Below are positions 60,806 through 64,000 of a stretch of 64,000 nt of DNA, one piece after another. The notes beneath the pieces are model-generated. The model worked only from the letters and a program-made list of their open reading frames with translations. It ran no database searches and was not told the DNA's origin. Each line of letters starts with the position of its first letter. Position 1 is the first letter of the stretch. This stretch comes from Paraburkholderia phenoliruptrix. Lineage in GTDB: Bacteria; Pseudomonadota; Gammaproteobacteria; Burkholderiales; Burkholderiaceae. A program made the translations under genes and the position numbers. The stretch is taken from contig NZ_JAEUAV010000018.1 in NCBI RefSeq assembly GCF_019511605.1, forward strand, positions 1-64,000. Direction: 5' to 3'.

Positions 60806-61605
60806 TCGAAGTTCCCGCGAAAGCCGGCTACGTCTGGTTCCGGCAAGGCATCTGGCTGTTCCGCAAGAATCCGCTCGCGTTCCTGACGCTGTTCTTCACC
60901 TACCTGCTGGTGATGACGCTGGTCGCGCAAATCCCGTTGATCGGCAGCGTGCTGCCGCTCGCGTTCATTCCGGGCGTCGCCGTCGGCTTCATGGCTGCGT
61001 GCCGCGATACGATCGCCGGCAAGCCGGTGTTTCCGACCATCCTCGCAGACGGTTTTCGGTCCTACGGGCCGATGGTCGCGCGCCGGCTTATCGTGCTCGG
61101 CGTGTTCTATGTAGTCGCAATGGCGCTGGTGCTGGCGGGCTCCGCGCTCGCCGACGGCGGCATGTTGCTCAAGGTGATGCTGGGCGCGGGCGGCCCGATG
61201 GACCCCGAGGCAGTTGCCAACAGCAACATGCCGCTCGGCGTGATCACTGCTTTTGCGTTCTACGTTCCGGTCGCCATGCTGTTCTGGTTCTCGCCCATCC
61301 TTGCCGCGTGGCATGACGTGCCGCCTGTCAAGGCGATGTTCTTCAGCATCGTCAGTTGCTGGCGCAATCGCGGCGCGTTTATCGTATTCGGCGCACTGTG
61401 GTTTGCCGTGGCAATGACCGTCTCGCTCGGCTTGTCCGCGTTGATGCAGGCGCTTGGCGCCGGCGACTTCGCCTTTGCCGTGCTGATGCCCGCCACGATG
61501 ATCGTCACGACCATGCTGTATTGCTCGTTCTACGCGACGTACCGCGGCTGCTACGGTGTGCAGACGCCGCAAACGCCCGACCTGCCGACCACGCCCGCGG
61601 CCTGA
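60796..61605 (+). CDS. BPSS1780-family membrane protein
   Basis: A 269-residue integral membrane protein of unknown function, matching the Burkholderia BPSS1780-type family as recalled. The start MQLIEVPAKAGYVWFRQGIW is characteristic, followed by about six membrane segments (near 30-50, 55-75, 100-122, 148-170, 195-218 and 226-248). It overlaps thrB by 10 nt, implying co-translation, though no link to threonine synthesis is known. Confidence 0.82.
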   Translation: MQLIEVPAKAGYVWFRQGIWLFRKNPLAFLTLFFTYLLVMTLVAQIPLIGSVLPLAFIPGVAVGFMAACRDTIAGKPVFPTILADGFRSYGPMVARRLIVLGVFYVVAMALVLAGSALADGGMLLKVMLGAGGPMDPEAVANSNMPLGVITAFAFYVPVAMLFWFSPILAAWHDVPPVKAMFFSIVSCWRNRGAFIVFGALWFAVAMTVSLGLSALMQALGAGDFAFAVLMPATMIVTTMLYCSFYATYRGCYGVQTPQTPDLPTTPAA

Positions 61606-61722
61606 TCAGCGTTGTTCGTCGCTCGCTGCATGCGTCGAGCCGGGCGCCTTTCCGTTGCCTGAGTGCGCTGGTGCGCTGAATATCGCGAGCTGGCGCACAG
61701 CCATTTGCCGCTCCACCTGCCG

Positions 61723-63222
61723 ATGACACGCGTCCCACATTCGACCGACACCTTCGACACCGGCCTCGTCTGGTTCCGCCGCGACCTGCGCCATACCGAC
61801 AACGCCGCGCTGTACTACGCGCTCAAGCACTGCGAGCGCGTGTGGTGCGTGTTCGTGTTCGATACCACGATCCTGCAGCCGCTCATCGATAAATGGCAGT
61901 CGCGCCATCCCGGCACGCAGGCGCAAGACCGGCGAGTCGAGTTCATTCTTGCTTCGCTGCACGAACTGGACGAAGCGCTGCGCGCGCGAGGCGGTGGCCT
62001 CGTCGTCCTGCACGGCGATCCGGTGGACCTCGTGCCGAAACTGGCCGCCGAACTCGAGGTGGATGCGGTGTTCGCAAACCATGACTACGAGCCAGCCGCG
62101 ATTGAACGCGACGAAGCGGTACGCGAGCGTCTGTCAGGCGCAGGACGCGCCCTCCAGACCTTCAAGGATCAGGTGATTTTCGAGCGCGCGGAACTGCTGA
62201 CCGGGCAGAACAAGCCGTTTACGGTCTTCACGCCGTACAAGAATGCGTGGCTCAAGCAGTTGACGAGCTTCGATCTGAAGCCGTACCCGGTCGAGACTTA
62301 CGCTAACCGCCTGGCCCCGTTGCCGCCCCGCCTGAACCGGCAGCTACCCACGCTCGAACAACTCGGCTTCGCGCCGGGCAACCTTGGGGAGTTGGAACTG
62401 CCGACCGGCATGAGCGGCGCAAAGCGTCTGCTCGACGACTTTCTGTTGCGAATCGACAGCTACGCCGAGCGGCGCGACTTTCCGGCGGCCAAAGGACCGA
62501 GCTACCTGTCGGTGCATTTGCGCTTCGGCACGGTGTCGATCCGCACGCTGGCGCGGCTCGCGCATGAGATGTCGCTGCAGCCGGATGGCCGGGGCGCGGC
62601 TACCTGGCTGTCGGAACTTGTGTGGCGGGATTTTTACTTCATGATCCTCGCGCATCACCCGAGGCTCGCAGCCGGCGCCTCGTTCAGGGCAGACTACGAC
62701 CGGTTGCGCTGGGAGCAAGGGCCAGAGGCGGAGGCCGCGTTTGCGGCCTGGTGCGAAGGCCGCACGGGCTACCCGCTGATCGACGCAGCGATGCTGCAGC
62801 TCAATCGCACCGGGTACATGCACAACCGTCTGCGAATGGTGACAGCGAGTTTTCTGGTCAAGGACCTGGGCGTCGACTGGCGGCTCGGCGAACGCTATTT
62901 CGCCGAGCAACTGAACGACTACGACTTCGCAGCCAATAACGGCGGCTGGCAATGGGCAGCGTCGACGGGGTGCGATGCGCAGCCTTATTTCCGGATCTTC
63001 AATCCCGTCACGCAGTCCGAAAAGTTCGATGCCGAAGGGCGGTTCATCAAACGCTATCTGCCTCAGCTCGCAAAGCTGCCTGCGAAGTGGATTCATGCGC
63101 CGTGGCTGGCGGGCGCTCAACGGCTGGCAGAGTACGGGGTGGTGCTAGGCGAAGACTACCCGGCGCCGATTGTGGACCACGCGCAAGCAAGAGCGCGAAC
63201 ATTGGCCCGATTCGGCAAGTGA
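61723..63222 (+). CDS. phrB: Deoxyribodipyrimidine photolyase (class I)
   Basis: A 499-residue flavoprotein that uses blue light to reverse cyclobutane pyrimidine dimers. The antenna-binding N-terminal domain opens with LVWFRRDLRHTDNAALYYAL near 14-33. FAD-site motifs in the C-terminal domain include KGPSYLSVHLRFGTVSIR, TWLSELVWRDFYFMIL, GYPLIDAAMLQLNRTGYMHN and the strongly conserved NNGGWQWAASTGCDAQPYFR. ATG at 61723 gives normal length; an in-frame start at 61663 is less likely. Confidence 0.96.
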   Translation: MTRVPHSTDTFDTGLVWFRRDLRHTDNAALYYALKHCERVWCVFVFDTTILQPLIDKWQSRHPGTQAQDRRVEFILASLHELDEALRARGGGLVVLHGDPVDLVPKLAAELEVDAVFANHDYEPAAIERDEAVRERLSGAGRALQTFKDQVIFERAELLTGQNKPFTVFTPYKNAWLKQLTSFDLKPYPVETYANRLAPLPPRLNRQLPTLEQLGFAPGNLGELELPTGMSGAKRLLDDFLLRIDSYAERRDFPAAKGPSYLSVHLRFGTVSIRTLARLAHEMSLQPDGRGAATWLSELVWRDFYFMILAHHPRLAAGASFRADYDRLRWEQGPEAEAAFAAWCEGRTGYPLIDAAMLQLNRTGYMHNRLRMVTASFLVKDLGVDWRLGERYFAEQLNDYDFAANNGGWQWAASTGCDAQPYFRIFNPVTQSEKFDAEGRFIKRYLPQLAKLPAKWIHAPWLAGAQRLAEYGVVLGEDYPAPIVDHAQARARTLARFGK

Positions 63223-63352
63223 GCACACGCTCACGTCGATCTTGACAGGCCCGAAGCGCATGCGGCTTCTGAACCCAAGAGCGATAGACGAAAACGCTAT
63301 CGCCTCGCACCGGCGTCTTTCACTACCGCCGATGCATTAACTGACGCGCAGC

Positions 63353-63529
63353 TTAGTGCTGGCTCATCCACGACGGCTGACGGAAGTTCGCCTCGCGATC
63401 CAGCTTGCGCATGCGGAATTCCAGGTCGTACAGGTCAGTCGCTTCGGCGAGGAACGCGTCAGCGCGTTCTTTGGCGAGTTGCTCCGGCGACTTCGTCAGA
63501 AAGAGAAACAGGCGGGTGAGCAAGTACAT
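63353..63529 (-). CDS. DUF3563-type small protein
   Basis: A 58-residue protein matching the DUF3563 family as recalled: MYLLTRLFLFLTKSPEQLAK then ERADAFLAEATDLYDLEFRM and an end of RKLDREANFRQPSWMSQH. An N-terminal hydrophobic helix precedes a charged helical region. GAGG lies 8-11 nt before the ATG at 63529. A TATAAT promoter element and two perfect palindromes lie upstream. Function unknown; such proteins are often strongly expressed and DUF1127-like in length. Confidence 0.85.
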   Translation of the reverse strand: MYLLTRLFLFLTKSPEQLAKERADAFLAEATDLYDLEFRMRKLDREANFRQPSWMSQH

Positions 63530-63550
63530 GGCGAAACCTCGGCAATGAGT

Positions 63551-63568
63551 TTAGGCGTTAACGCCTAA
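63551..63568. promoter_or_regulatory. 18-bp perfect palindrome upstream of the DUF3563 gene
   Basis: TTAGGCGTTAACGCCTAA is fully self-complementary and lies between the -10 element and the start codon, in the 5' leader; a candidate operator. Confidence 0.6.
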
Positions 63569-63580
63569 GGGATAACCCGT

Positions 63581-63601
63581 ATTATAGGGAAAACCCTAGG
63601 G
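63581..63601 (-). promoter_or_regulatory. Promoter region of the DUF3563 gene
   Basis: TATAAT on the minus strand (63586-63581) is a perfect -10. Just upstream lies the palindrome CCCTAGGG (63594-63601). The -35 is poor, suggesting activation by a regulator. Confidence 0.5.
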
Positions 63602-63661
63602 CCGCGCCAGCGTTCAATTTAGAGGTGTTGCACAAATGTCACCCGCCGCTCGCGCCCCACG

Positions 63662-64000
63662 TCACCGCGCGTGCGCGGCGGCTTCGGCCGCGGCGCCTTC
63701 GTGCAGGCCCGCGCCCACTCGCCGCTGATGCTTGAAGAACTCCCACACCATTGCGGTGGCGTCGGGGCCCTTCGCGGAGTGGAATGGCACTGCATCGTCG
63801 CCGCCGGCCCACGCGTGCGCGAGTCCTTGCACCCGGCAGACGCGCACCACGCGTCGTCCGCCGCGGAAATAATCCCGCATCGTCACGCCGCCTTTGCGTT
63901 CCTCGCGCAACTCGCCGGCTTTGCGCGCGCCTTTTGGATCGATCATTCGGTTAAGCCGTAGAAACTGCGTGGCGAGCTGGTCGGCATTGACCGGCGCGAC
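63662..64000 (-). CDS. PHB-depolymerase-type esterase, C-terminal part (cut by window end)
   Basis: The last 112 residues of an open frame continuing past the window end. The segment beginning VAPVNADQLATQFLRL and the C-terminal GLAHAWAGGDDAVPFHSAKG then GPDATAMVWEFFKHQRRV match the end of LpqC/PHB-depolymerase-like alpha/beta hydrolases; His in AHAWAGG is the expected catalytic histidine. The final 20 residues are Ala/Glu-rich and variable. The N-terminus, signal peptide and nucleophile Ser are outside the window, so the substrate cannot be judged. Confidence 0.75.
   Translation of the reverse strand, partial: VAPVNADQLATQFLRLNRMIDPKGARKAGELREERKGGVTMRDYFRGGRRVVRVCRVQGLAHAWAGGDDAVPFHSAKGPDATAMVWEFFKHQRRVGAGLHEGAAAEAAAHAR

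Noticed and set aside
1..64000. CRISPR arrays, insertion sequences, integrases or prophage genes
   Set aside because: No regularly spaced repeats, transposase or integrase motifs were found; the genes are chromosomal housekeeping and accessory metabolism.

Overview
The window is a GC-rich, densely coded chromosomal segment from a betaproteobacterium, most likely Burkholderiaceae and Paraburkholderia/Burkholderia-like. Supporting signs are the rpsU-yqeY-dnaG-rpoD operon with a long 803-residue RpoD, small lineage-typical proteins (DUF3563, DUF3564 and BPSS1780 types), the xseB-ispA-dxs operon and a full-length hopanoid locus. No phage, plasmid, insertion sequence or CRISPR array was seen. Genes run in short operons on both strands, and several convergent pairs share bidirectional terminators.

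Layout. 1-9.5 kb: mixed metabolic and secreted proteins (GNAT, Tat-exported phosphoesterase, secreted nuclease with an overlapping small gene, Crp/Fnr regulator, RarD, EgtD). 9.7-25.5 kb: acylphosphatase, then a hopanoid locus with hpnA, an unknown gene, hpnB, ispH-hpnH, hpnM, hpnN-mlaA and the operon hpnD-hpnE-shc-hpnG. These genes supply squalene synthesis (hpnC is not here), cyclisation, adenosyl/ribosyl side-chain addition and a putative lipid-transport route to the outer membrane. 25.7-30.6 kb: a REC/CheC/PAS-GGDEF operon divergent from a hybrid histidine kinase. 30.8-33.3 kb: stress-type protein, FMN reductase and a 43-residue secreted peptide.

33.8-39.8 kb: a tRNA with anticodon CAU interrupted by a 250-nt group I intron, then the macromolecular-synthesis operon read rpsU-yqeY-dnaG-rpoD. 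39.8-46.7 kb: flavoprotein, tsaD, folE2 and xseB-ispA-dxs, which supplies isoprenoid precursors to the hopanoid pathway. 46.9-64 kb: Rieske oxygenase, mercaptopyruvate sulfurtransferase, dienelactone hydrolase, NDH-2, polA with an almost abutting divergent LOG gene, a LysR/ChrA chromate pair with a visible operator, AMP nucleosidase, DUF2782-thrB-membrane protein, photolyase, DUF3563 and a PHB-depolymerase-like esterase cut by the window end.

The most notable features are the self-splicing-type intron in the tRNA, a lipid-transport trio whose MlaA carries a three-copy 27-residue repeat tail, an unknown protein inside the hopanoid locus, a small gene overlapping a secreted nuclease, and the compact phospho-relay/c-di-GMP cassette.
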